In this document: positions 25,101-37,100 of the stretch, piece after piece
How the letters are laid out: every line of letters begins with the position of its first letter
Position numbering within the stretch: position 1 is the stretch's first letter
DNA from: Amaurobius ferox
Lineage: Eukaryota; Arthropoda; Arachnida; Araneae; Amaurobiidae
NCBI GenBank assembly: GCA_951213105.1
Contig: OX578146.1
Coordinates: 109,293,776 to 109,357,775, forward strand
Length of the DNA stretch: 64,000 nt
Reading direction: 5' to 3'
The notes under the pieces: model-generated
What the model was told of the DNA's origin: nothing
The model's database searches: none
The model's input: the letters and a program-made list of their open reading frames with translations, nothing else
Program-made: the position numbers and the translations under genes

Positions 25101-28100
25101 CTGAATCCACAAATCTCTTCTGTTTTCTTGCAAAGCTTTGAGTTCTGATGAACAAGTTGACTTTACAGACAGGGTTCTATAAAATGAAAATTGCTTATCC
25201 CATTCAGTACAATGAAAACAACAAAATATAGCACAGAACACCAAGTTGAAAGCATAACCGTAGTACTCCAGATCAAAAGAGCAGACCACGCAGTTGAGTT
25301 GTGATGTCACATGCTACCCATTTATTGTACATGGGACACAGTGGCAAACACAATTTCCTATGTCAAGAATTTGTAGAATAAGTTGTGCCACATATATACA
25401 TATATGGACAAATGCATTTTAATAGCATAGATCATAGAAATATTTTCACATTATTAGAAAATGAAAATCAATCACAATATCTAAAAAACATTGAATTTCT
25501 CTTTCCCATTAATGACAAAGATTTTATCATAAAACTTTCTGGAAAATATTATTCTATACAATTATTAATATCCTGGAAAGAAGAATATGGCTTTGATCTT
25601 TTTAGTTGTACTATAAAAAGAAATAATTTTATTTATGTTACAAAATTTACTTTAACCAAACAATGCTTTTAGTTTATATTTTCATTATAATAGTTATTTG
25701 GAAAAAATTAAAAATTTCTAATAACGATTTTTTTTTAAAATTGCTAACTTAAAAAAAAAAAAGATCAACCTAAAGCTACTGCCCAATTTTATGAACTTTC
25801 ATTTTTTTTTCATACTTTTACTATCCCAGGTAACACACATACGGTATTATAACCGTTGATAAACCGTTTATACGTTATATTTTCGTATGTGTTATACGAT
25901 AAACGGTAATACATCGGTTATAATACCGTTATGAGTAAACGGTATATAAAAATACCGTATATCATACGTATGAATTACCGTGTATGAACATACCATATGT
26001 AGAAATACCGTTTTAAATACGTATGTATTACTGTTTATTTTACATTAAAATAACCGTTTTTATTACATTAAAAATACCAATTTATCATACGTAAAAATAA
26101 CCATTAACGCTCCCCTCTTGCTCAAATCCTCTTTCAGCTTTGTTCTCGAACCCTTTTCCCAAAGGCATTTTTATGTATTACCGTTTAAAATACATTATAA
26201 ATACCGTTTATCATACGTTATAAATACCGTTTATATTACATTAAAATTACCATCTTTCATACGTAAAAATAACCATTAACGCTCCCCCCTTGCTCAAATC
26301 CTCTTTCAGCTTTGTTCTCGAACCCTTTTCCCCAAGGCATTTTCATGTATCCCTTCTTGTTTATCTTCACCCTCCCAAGTTCTAACCCCGCCGTGACGTC
26401 ACGCAGTTCTGGAAGCTTCCAGAACGGACTCATTTCTACCTCAGGGCTTCGTGTATCTGGCAACACTGACTGCAGTCATTACTTCCCATTCCCGCCATGT
26501 TTGTAGGTTGGTATCTTGAACTTCTTTTCCCGTGTTAGGTTAGTGTTAGGTTAACATGTTGCTTAATTTATATAACTTATTTAATTATATTTAGCTTTAA
26601 CTTTTATTTTATTTTATATATCTTCCTAGCTTTGTTGTATGTATGCACATATTGCTTTAAAAGCAAACGGGAAAAGTGCATGTTTTCAGCATCGTGGTAT
26701 ATGCATCCATGCTCGCATTTAATACCATCTAAGCGGAGATTAAATGAAAACGTGGTCCGAGATTGCATTTGTTGTCATGCATGCATGTTTATTTCAAATA
26801 TTGTAAAATCAGAAATTATTCTTTTACATGTTTTTATGTATTTTAAACTTAAAGATGGTATAACTTAAATTTTAAACTTAACTTAGATTTTAAACTTAAA
26901 GATGGTAATAGGCTGCAACCTGAAAATGCAGAACGCTTAATTTTCCTGTACCGTAACTTACCTCTAACTTTGATTACAAAGAATAATTAGTTTATTTTTA
27001 AACAATATTTCATATGGTGTAAAACTTAAGAAATTAAAATACTGCCAAATTGAATATTCATCCAAGGGTCATTCCGAGTCAAATCAACCAATGATCTGAA
27101 CCTTGACATCATGGAAAATGATAATTTTTGGTACAATAGTAGTACCAGTGAAGCTGACAAAAACTGTAAATATTAGATTTTTTGGGCTCTTAGTTTTCAG
27201 TTATTGACTTTCTTAAAAGCGAAATTTGGCAAAAAAAAAAAGTATTTGACCTAGAGATCTCAAATTGGTGTCATTTTTTTTTTCTTTTAATGGGTCTTAA
27301 TTTGATATGACTATGCTATTCTCTAAAAACAATTTCTCTTTTAGTTTGTAATTATTTTAGAAACTCCAATTTTAAAAAAGAGTTAAATACCATAATCATG
27401 TTGTATATCAAATTAAGGTCCATCGAAAACAAAAGACTGCACTCATTTGAACTCTCTTGGTCAAATAGTTTTTGATCTACCACTGTTTAAAGATTTCAAA
27501 ACTTTACCAGATTTGGCTTTTTTAAAAAAGTGAATAACTGAAAATCTAAAAGCGCAAAAAATATGAAATTTTACGGTGTTTTTAAACTTTACTGGTACTA
27601 TCACTGTACCAAAAATGATCAATTTTTTAGATATCAAGGTTCAAACCATTAAGTGATTTGACACAAAATGACATACATTTAGTACATAACTCATTAGCCA
27701 GTTTTTTTATACATTCAGCCCACATATGTTCTCAATTTTTACAATTTGCTACACACTTAATATTCAGGATGGCCACTCAACCGGGAAAAGTCAGGGAATT
27801 TTGTGAAAATTCTGTTTTTTTTTTTTTTTTTTATACTAGTTGTCCTTATAAAAACAGGACTGCCCAGTTTGTATGCCATTTTCGAAAAATTTCGCCAAGT
27901 ATTATGCTGTACTCGTAACTTCTAAATAAAGGCTGCCATGTGTCCATTTGATTCCGTATAAAAACAAAAATGCAGAGTTTGTGCTCCATTTTGGACAACT
28001 GTTGCCAAGAATATTATATACATTTTACAATATTTTTTCTATTTTAATGACATTCTTTTGACATTGCTGAATTGACATTAATTATTCAATGGCTGTGGCT

Positions 28101-31100
28101 TGTTACAGTGTAGTTTTTGCATATCTTTAATGTCTGTCATTGTGAACAATTTGCAATGCCCATATTTAAGGACATCAGTTTAGACTATTTCTTTTTATTT
28201 CTTCAGTGAAAAAAAACATTAAATTCTTTTAAATATTTCAGTAGTTCAATTTTGCTGCATTTACATGTATTTTTTATTAAAAATGTCAAAATTTATTTGT
28301 AAAAACAAAAAATGTGTATTTTTTTTTCCTGATTTAATATAACTTTTTTTTTAATAGTGGAGTAATTGTTAAGATTCTTTAATCAAATTTGTAACTAAAT
28401 AGGGATGTGCACGCATTTTATGTTAAAATTACTGGTCTGGAATTTCTTTTCAATTCACCTGGAAAAGTCAGGGAATTTCAATGTGTCTGAAGAGTGGCCA
28501 CCCTGATATTTCACATGCCACTCAATTAAATTTTATATTTACAATTATAATTACAAAACGTTCAAGAACTTTTAAAATAAGTTCTTCTCCAAACTGAGTG
28601 AAGATAATTTCATTTCTTCCTTCCTCAAGAGTACAAACTCTCCCAGTTGCAGTAACAGGCTCTACTTTTTGCAAAATGGTCTCACCTGGCACATTCAATA
28701 CGTCACTCGGTTGAGGATGAAAGTAAGAAAAGGTCCCTTAGGATGTAGGAAGCTTACTTTATAGTCGCTCGTAACATTATTCTTCTCAAGAATACATGCA
28801 AGCCACAAAGATCCTTTATAGACTATATAGTGCCAAATCCAGATTCAATTTTTACTAAATTAGTTGGTGTAATATAGTCGAATGCTGTCACACGTTCAGT
28901 AAACCGGTGTTCACTACAGTAATAATGCTTAACAAGAAGCCAATTTTCAGAAATTGGGTAAAAAGAATGAAGTTTTTGAGTACAGCACAGTTGATGAGTA
29001 TGAAGAAGTTAAAGAAATACTTTCGCCACAGTTGAATGACTTTAAGGCAATCATGGGTACTCAAAAACTTCATTCTTTCTACCCAATTTCTGAAAATATA
29101 CTTCATGTTAAGCATAATTACTGTAGTGAACACCAATTTACTGAACGTGTGACAGCATTAGACTATATTACACCAACTAATTAAGCAAAAATTGAATCTG
29201 AATTTGTCAATATACTCTATAAAGGATCTTGGTAGCTTGCATGTATTCTTGAAAAGACGAGCGACTATATAGTTAGCTTCCTACATCCTAAAGGACCTTC
29301 TCCTTCTTTCTTTTATCCTCAACCAAGTGACGTATTGAATATTTGAATGTGCTAGGTGAGACCATTTCGCAAAAAGTAGAGCCTGATACTGCAACTGGGA
29401 GAGTTTGTACTCTTGAGCAAGGAAGAGATGAAATTGTCTTCACTTGTTTGGAGAAGTACTTATTTTAAAAGTTCTTGAAAAGTAACGTTTTGTAACTGAT
29501 TGTAAATACAAAATTAAATTTTGAGTGACATATGTGAAATATTAAGTGTGTAGCAAATTGTTAAAATTGAAAAGAACATATGTGGGCTGAATGTTTGAAA
29601 CAACTGGTTAATGAGTTATGTACTAAGTATATGTTATTCCGTGTCAAATCAATTAATGGTTTGAACCTTGATACCTCAGAAATCGATCATTTTTGGTACA
29701 GTGATAGTACCAGTAAAGTTTACAAAAACTGTAAAATTTCAGATTTTGGGGGCTTTTAGATTTTCAGTTATTTACTTTTATTAAAGACATTAAGGGACTA
29801 TTTGTGTGCCAAATTTCATAGTCGGTCGTTAAGGGGTTCCTATGGAAATTAAATTTTTTGTAATTTAGCTAATTTCACTTATAGTTTAATACAAAAAAAA
29901 ATAATTTTCATAGGAACCCATTGGCTTCCCATTATGAAACTTGGCATACAAGTAGTCCATAAAGCATATATTTTTTTTTCAAAAAAATTAAAAGGGGTGT
30001 TTTTGAGATTTAAAAAAATTTTTTTGAAGCTTTTCAAAAAATTCAAATTTGAAATAGCATAGTCATGTTATATATCAAATTAAGACTCATTAAAAGCAAA
30101 AGAAAATAACACTAATTTAAGCTCTCTAGGTTAAATAGTAAGTCTCATTTATAAGCATTTAAAAAACGATATTTCGGTATAATTTTTTTAAATACATGAT
30201 TTGGAAGAATTAAAAAAATATATATACTAGGAAGAAATTTTAAAATAATATGCTACTTAGGACAAATTTTAAAAAAAAGTTGATACTGGGGTGAAATGTT
30301 AAAAAACACAATACTAAATTAAAATAATTTGATACTTTTAAGAAAATAAAAAAAAATACCTGGAAGAAGTTAAAAAAGCCTTATACTTAAAAGAAAATAA
30401 ACATGATACGTACAAGAAATAAAAACACAATTCTGGGAATTTTTTTAAAAACATTAAACACAATATTATATTTCATAATGTAGTAGATTATAATTTTTGC
30501 AATTTTTAGAAATAATTGTGAAACAGTTTGTGTTCTGTGTATCTAGAAACATGTTCTACTTGGGCTCTGTGCCCTTACTCACTGTTTTCACTCTTAAAAA
30601 TCATCACAGTTGCATGATACCACCATTGATCAGAGATGTGTAGTTTTAGCATGCTAAATTAAAATTTAAAATAACCTATAATTGTAATTTAAAATAGCCT
30701 ATAAACTTAATTACAATATTATTAATATTGTTTTTTTTTATATATTTTTAGTATTGAAGTTTACTTTTAAAAAATTAACTCTTTAAAAATTGCAAAAATG
30801 TTTTAAGTATTATGTGTTTTAATATATCCCAAAATTTTATTCTGTATTTTTAAGTTATTTTCAATTTAAAATAGCTTATCTTTTAGATTTAAAATTATAT
30901 TTCATAATGTAGTAGATTATAATTTTTGCAATATTTAGAAATAATTAGAATTAAAAATATATTTAAATATAAACTGAAAATAAAGGAAAAAAACATTTTT
31001 GCATTAAAATTATTGTATTTACAATATATAATATAAATTAAAATAAAAATTTTATTACATATGAACAGAGTGATTCTATAGTATTGTGAATTTTGCATAT

Positions 31101-34100
31101 ATGACACATTTGATATATCGTATCTTTGTAAAAATATGATTTAGATGAATGTATTTTAAATTTTAAAGATACTGTTTCAGATTGTGTTGATTTCAAATTT
31201 ATAAATTCAAGTACATTATTGAAATCAACACAATCTGAAAATTTGACATCTATTATAAAAATATATTCACCTGTCTCAATATGTTTGTTTTACAAAGATG
31301 CATAAAACTTTGTAAATATCATGTCTGCAACATGCACTATTCTGTAGAGTTGTCCAATGTGTGATAAATATGTATATAAACACATAATAAATACGTGTAG
31401 AAACACAATATAAACACGTAATAAATACGTGTAGAAACACAATATAAACATGTAATAAATACATGTAGAAACACAATATAAATATGTATGGGAATACATT
31501 ATAAATGCGTATGGGAACGCATAAATACATATGGGAACACGTTATAAACATGTATGTGGATATACGTAAGAAACACGTATGTGAATATACGTAATATACA
31601 CGTATATGATATGTAATAAACATGTATCTGGATACGTAATAATAACGTATGTGGATATACGTAATATACACGTATGTGATACGTAATTAACATGTATCTG
31701 GATACGTAATAATAACATATGTGGATATACATAATAATAACGTATGTGGATATACGTAATATACACATATGTAGATACGTAATAATAATGTATGTGGGTA
31801 TACGTAATAATAACGTATGTGGATATACGTAATAATAACGTATATGGATACGTAATAAACACGTATGTGCATATACGTAATAATAACGTATGTGAATACA
31901 CGTAATATTAACGTATAAGGATACGTAATAATAATGTATAAGGATACGTAATAATAACCTTTTTTATAACGGTTGGTATACCGTATTCTAACGTACCATT
32001 TTTGCGTAATAATTACGTATGGCCTGACACGTAAAGATTACGTATTGCTTGATACGTAAGAATTACGTATTTGTGCTACCTGGGATGAAATCAAACTTGT
32101 TGCGAATAGAATCAAATTAAAAGCTTATTTACCACTAGAGTTACCAAAGTTTAAAAAAGTCATTATGGACAAAAGGACACAAGCAAAATTTAAGAAAGAT
32201 ATATTCACTGACATAACAGAAAATAAATTACTTTTCCAAACAATCTATCATCAGTTGCCAAAAAATGCTCTGGTCAAACGTTTTCTAAATACCACTTTCA
32301 TTTTTTTTTTTATAATTTTACTATGAAATCAAACTTGTTGCAAATAGAATCAAATTAAAAGCTTATTTACCACTAGTTACCAAAGTTTAAAAAAGTCATT
32401 ATGGACAAAAGGACACAAGCAAAATTCATGAAAGATATATTCACTGACATAACAGAAAATAAATTACTTTTCCAAACAATCTATCATCAGTTGGCAAAAA
32501 ATGCTCTGGCCAAACATTTTCTAAATACCACTTGAAACTTTTGCAGTTCAAATTTTGTCTTATCCGTAGCCTTGAACTGACATCAACATTTCGATTAGAT
32601 TTTGCAGCTTCTGAAGAAGAAAACAAAAATTAGGACATTCAAAATAAATGTAAAGAAATAAATTACAATACAACTCAATAATCTTAATTTTTGATAAATA
32701 TAAGAAAAAGTCATTTATATGGAAAAGAAAGTAATAACAAGCTTATGAATTAAGCAAAAGCGAGACCCCTGCTAATTAAACAATGGCATTATAAAATTTT
32801 TATTTAAAATCTAAATACCTGGATTCATTTTGAAATAGAATTCCTTCCAGTCATCCATCCATGTATTCGCCACTCTGGCAAGATTCTGATATAAAACAGC
32901 ACCAACGCCACCTGGTCTTGGAAATGAGTATGGAGATGATCTTCTAAACACATGGCCAACATGAGAACAGGGAGCAATTTCAATGGATCCTCCACATTGC
33001 CATACCTAAAAGCATATCACAATTAAAACAAGAAAGATCAATCATGCATAAAGCAATGATTATGAAACACTTTCCAACTTCAATGCAATTTTATTTAAAC
33101 ATCTCTAAAATGTGATACATTCCTCGGTCATATTTTTAAAATTATCATAATATTATATTAATTTATTATATTTGAAAACTTCATAGAAAACAAATGAACT
33201 TTTTCAAATGACATCATCGAAATATAAATCGGCTGGTTCTTTAAATAAAAGCAGCATTTCATTCATAAACGTTTTTCCATTCATTTCATTCATCACAATA
33301 CTATAATAATTTTATTTAAAATTTAAAATCATGGAGGTACAAGTAATTTAACTCTATGCTCAAAACTTCATCAAAAAATCATTTGCTTCTCTGTAAAATC
33401 AATGATTGTTTCATTCATATGAGCTATATTGCAGACTTTATGGGCTAAATAATTTTGCATTATAGAAATGCAGCAATTCTTATACGACTCATTCTACATC
33501 TTTTGGTATTTACATCCTCCATAAGTGAAAAGTAGGCTTCGTTGTAGAAATAATCAAGTTGGATGATCATTTAAACTTAACTATATTGTAATTGCGTTGT
33601 TTCAGGATGTAGATGCACAGAATTTAAGCAAAAATAAAGCGTTTTTAGGACGGATACAACATTAAATATGAATTATAAAGAACTTTAAAAATCATGATTT
33701 TGACACAAGATGGATGCCATATTTTATTTTGAAGTGGGTCACGTGATCTCTTCATATATCATGTGATCTCTTCATATATCACGTGATCTCTTCATATAAA
33801 GGATGTAATTATTATTTTAATTTTAATTAAAAAAACTACTGAATATATTTTACTGAATTTTTTTTATATATTTTATGGGATACTTTGAATATTTCCTAAA
33901 ACTTTCGAAGCAATTTGTGAATTTTAAATCTGCTTAAAAAATGTTTGAAAAATTAGGTCCCATAGGGTTCAATGTATTTCATTTTTTCAACCCGGGTTTA
34001 ATCCAAAACTAATTAGGTGATATCATTCATTTATATTCTCATAGGTCCTACAGACCGTCTGAACAACATACTAAAATTTCATTTTAATAAAGTCATTTTT

Positions 34101-37100
34101 ACGGCAGTTATCGTGTTAACGGACAGACAGGCAGGCAGACAGACAGACAGAATGAACAAAGTCATAAACACTTTTCAACTATGTTGTAAAGTGTTAAAAA
34201 ACTGATGTAAGCATAACTTTTCAACAAATAAAACTAAAATATAAATGCCCCATGATTATGATAAACAGATTTAAAACACAACTAAATACAGATATTTGCA
34301 TATCAAACATATGTTAAGAGTTAAAGTATTGAAGACTTCAAAAGCACAAAAAATGAAAATATGATGTATAAAATAAAATAGTTCAGGTGGGATGATATTG
34401 ATTAAACTGAGAAATAACAGTCTCAAAACACTAGAAAATAATGTTTACAAAACAATAAGCAGAAAACTTGAAATTTACATATTGTGTGGTAAATATTCTA
34501 TCAATAAAAATATATTTTAGAATAAACATCACTATGATAAATACAAATTTATCATTTGAAAATATGAAATGTGTTTTAAAACCAAGAAAAATGGCTAAGA
34601 TTCAAAGTGCTGCTTGAGAATGTTAACTATAAAAATCATCTTGCTTCCACAATAGTTTAATTCTCATAATATTTAATCAGTTATACAATATATTTCTTTA
34701 AAAGTAACCAAAATGTGAAAATAAGTTAGTTTAACCTGCCTATTGTGCAATGATTAGAAGATGGAGATGGATGGGGAAAAAACCCCAATGCATAGGTATA
34801 CAAACTGAAGTGCACAATTGGCCTATTTGTGAAAATTATTACTTTCCCTACAATACATGGTAATGTTTAGAGAAAGTATTGGAATCATGCCAAAAATCAA
34901 AACTCATGCTTTCAACGAATCTATTCATTTTGAAACCTTTGAAACCTGAAAATACTGTTTTTAGCATGACGTCTGTGTGTGTGTGCCTGTCTGTGCAATG
35001 CATGTATACACTCTAGCGTAAAACCTGTTCGATGAAATTTTACAAAATTTGGTAAACAAATCATTTGTGGGTTACCTTGGTGCTGAATAGATTTTGGTAT
35101 GACTTAGAAAAATAGAACCTGCCTTTTTTTTTGTGTGTGTGAAATGTTCTGCAAACATTATTAAAATCAGAAATAAAAGACAACAGATACTGAAACACTT
35201 GATGCTTCAATAATTGAATGCTTATTTTATACTTAATTTTTAACAACAAAATGAATAAATATTTCATTACTCTAGGATGGACTATTTTCGAGACATTAAG
35301 GTTTTAGGAATTTTGAAGAGTTGACAATGTTTTTCACTGTAGTTAAAAAAGCTATTTGATGATATTTCTTAAAATTTGGTAAGTAAATCTCTTGCAAATT
35401 ACCCTGGTGCTGATTAGATTTTGGTACGATTTGGAAAAATAGAACTAGCTTTGCGAAATGGCTTGCAAAACTGTCAAAATCTGACATGAAAGACTAAATA
35501 TATTTAAAAGTAGGCTTCAGGAAATAGGCAAAATCTAGCTAGTCCGCGAGGATGGCTAGTGAAATTTTTTACTCATCCTCGAAAATTTTTACACGTCCTC
35601 CTAAGAATTTTTTTTTAACTTTATATTCATTAATATATGTGCTTAAATACATCGCACAGCAATAGTAAATTAGAACCAACTGTCTCACGATGAAGTGAGA
35701 TAACTACCCAAATCAGATTTTTTTCATTTAATAAAATATGTATTCATTTTTACTCTCGCTATAAAAATAACAGTTTTATTGCTCTAATGTGGAATAATTA
35801 GAAGATGAAAATAGGTGCTAAAGGTACTTTGTGACTATCTTAACCTTAAAAAAAGTATAAAAGTATAAAAAGTATAAAACCAGGAGATTCAGTGACTTAC
35901 AGGGAGACCAGGAAAAGGGAAGAAAAACTGAGAGACTGCTGATAAAACTGGGAGACTCCTGGTAAAACTGGGAGAGTTGGAAGTCACGCCAAGGGAAAAA
36001 ACTAACATTGGGCATATCGAAACTAGACTATTAAAACAACTAGTTAATAACTAAATAAGGTTTTAGGATAAAACTCACCCTAAAAGACATTTCTATATTT
36101 TCGCCACCCCAAATATCCATTTTTTCATCATAACGGCCCATTTCTTCAAAGTAAGATTTGTCAATGGCAAATAAACCTCCTGCCATCACAGGAGTCCTGA
36201 AATAAGGGAAATGTTAATTAATACCCTGTATGCAATCTGAAAAATAATACAAGAAAACAATTCTGATAATTAACAGTACAAAACATCAAATTTAGGAATC
36301 ACTTTCAGAAGCATTACAATAAATGCCCATTGTCAAGTCAACACATGTAAAACATTAGTTTATCTAAATAAATAAAAACTGAACTTTCCCAGGTATTAAG
36401 TTCACCGAAGAATTTCAAACCTTAAGAGGACATCATTTCACTCACAGCACACTTTTAATATATTTGTTTCTGTCATATATGTTAATATATTTGTATTTGT
36501 CATACTGAACTAGTACTTCTTTGCAGCATTATTTTATTGTACTTTTAAATATTACACTAAAATTTATGTTTAAAGAATTAGTTCAATTGATGAAATCTTT
36601 TCTTGTTTATACTCATAAAAAAAATAAAGGTATAAGTTAGGGTTATTTTTCAATTTTAATCAAGTCTTATAATTTCATTCATATAACAATTAATTCACTT
36701 CTGGATATTCTAATTACAAATATAATTTATATTTTTATCTGCAAAACATATATTTAATATTAGATTACTAGCTAATATATTATTGTTAATTTTAGATTAT
36801 TAGTTAACATATTGCAGTTAATTTTACATTATTAATTATTCAGTTAATATAATAGAGCACAAAAATATACAAATATATTATAGTTATTTTTAGATTATTA
36901 CTCATTCAGTTATCATGACATAGAATATAAATTAATTAAACATAGATGTATGAAACTGCTAGGCAAGGATAAAAGCCATTATCTATTACATTTCCTCAAC
37001 TGTGAAACTTCTATTTATAAACTTCAATTTGTGAGTTTTATCTATACAAATTTAAAATTACAGCATTTTCACTATTTTTATAAAATAAAAATAAGTTTTG

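Larger units (their letters stand above)
25825..32084. mobile_element. 6.26-kb foldback-like DNA element with AT target duplication
   Basis: The left end CCCAGGTAACACACATACG is the imperfect inverted repeat of the right end (complement CCCAGGTAGCACAAATACG). Each end continues into arrays of palindromic ACGTAT/ATACGT or CCGTTTAT-type words, about 440 bp on the left and 700 bp on the right. The flanks ...CTAT and ATGAAATC overlap by AT. The uninterrupted CTATGAAATC sequence survives at 32321-32330 in a tandem copy of the target. The interior is a nest of inverted repeats and MITEs with only fragments of coding sequence, so the element is non-autonomous. I cannot name its superfamily. Confidence 0.75.
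22487..32467. other. GALNT intron 8 (about 10 kb)
   Basis: The largest intron. From left to right: AT-rich sequence (22487-23800), a CRE-like site, pyrimidine runs (24329-24339 and 24495-24506), a THAP fossil, an unexplained plus-strand open frame, the 6.26-kb foldback-like element, and the tandem duplication that carries a copy of half of exon 8. Confidence 0.8.

Noticed and set aside
31276..31901. Long reverse-strand open frames rich in Tyr, Ile and His
   Set aside because: They are translations of the palindromic ACGTAT array in several frames at once; no protein character beyond the repeat.
31370..32080. CRISPR-like repeat array
   Set aside because: Units are degenerate, self-complementary and without unique spacers; the genome is eukaryotic.
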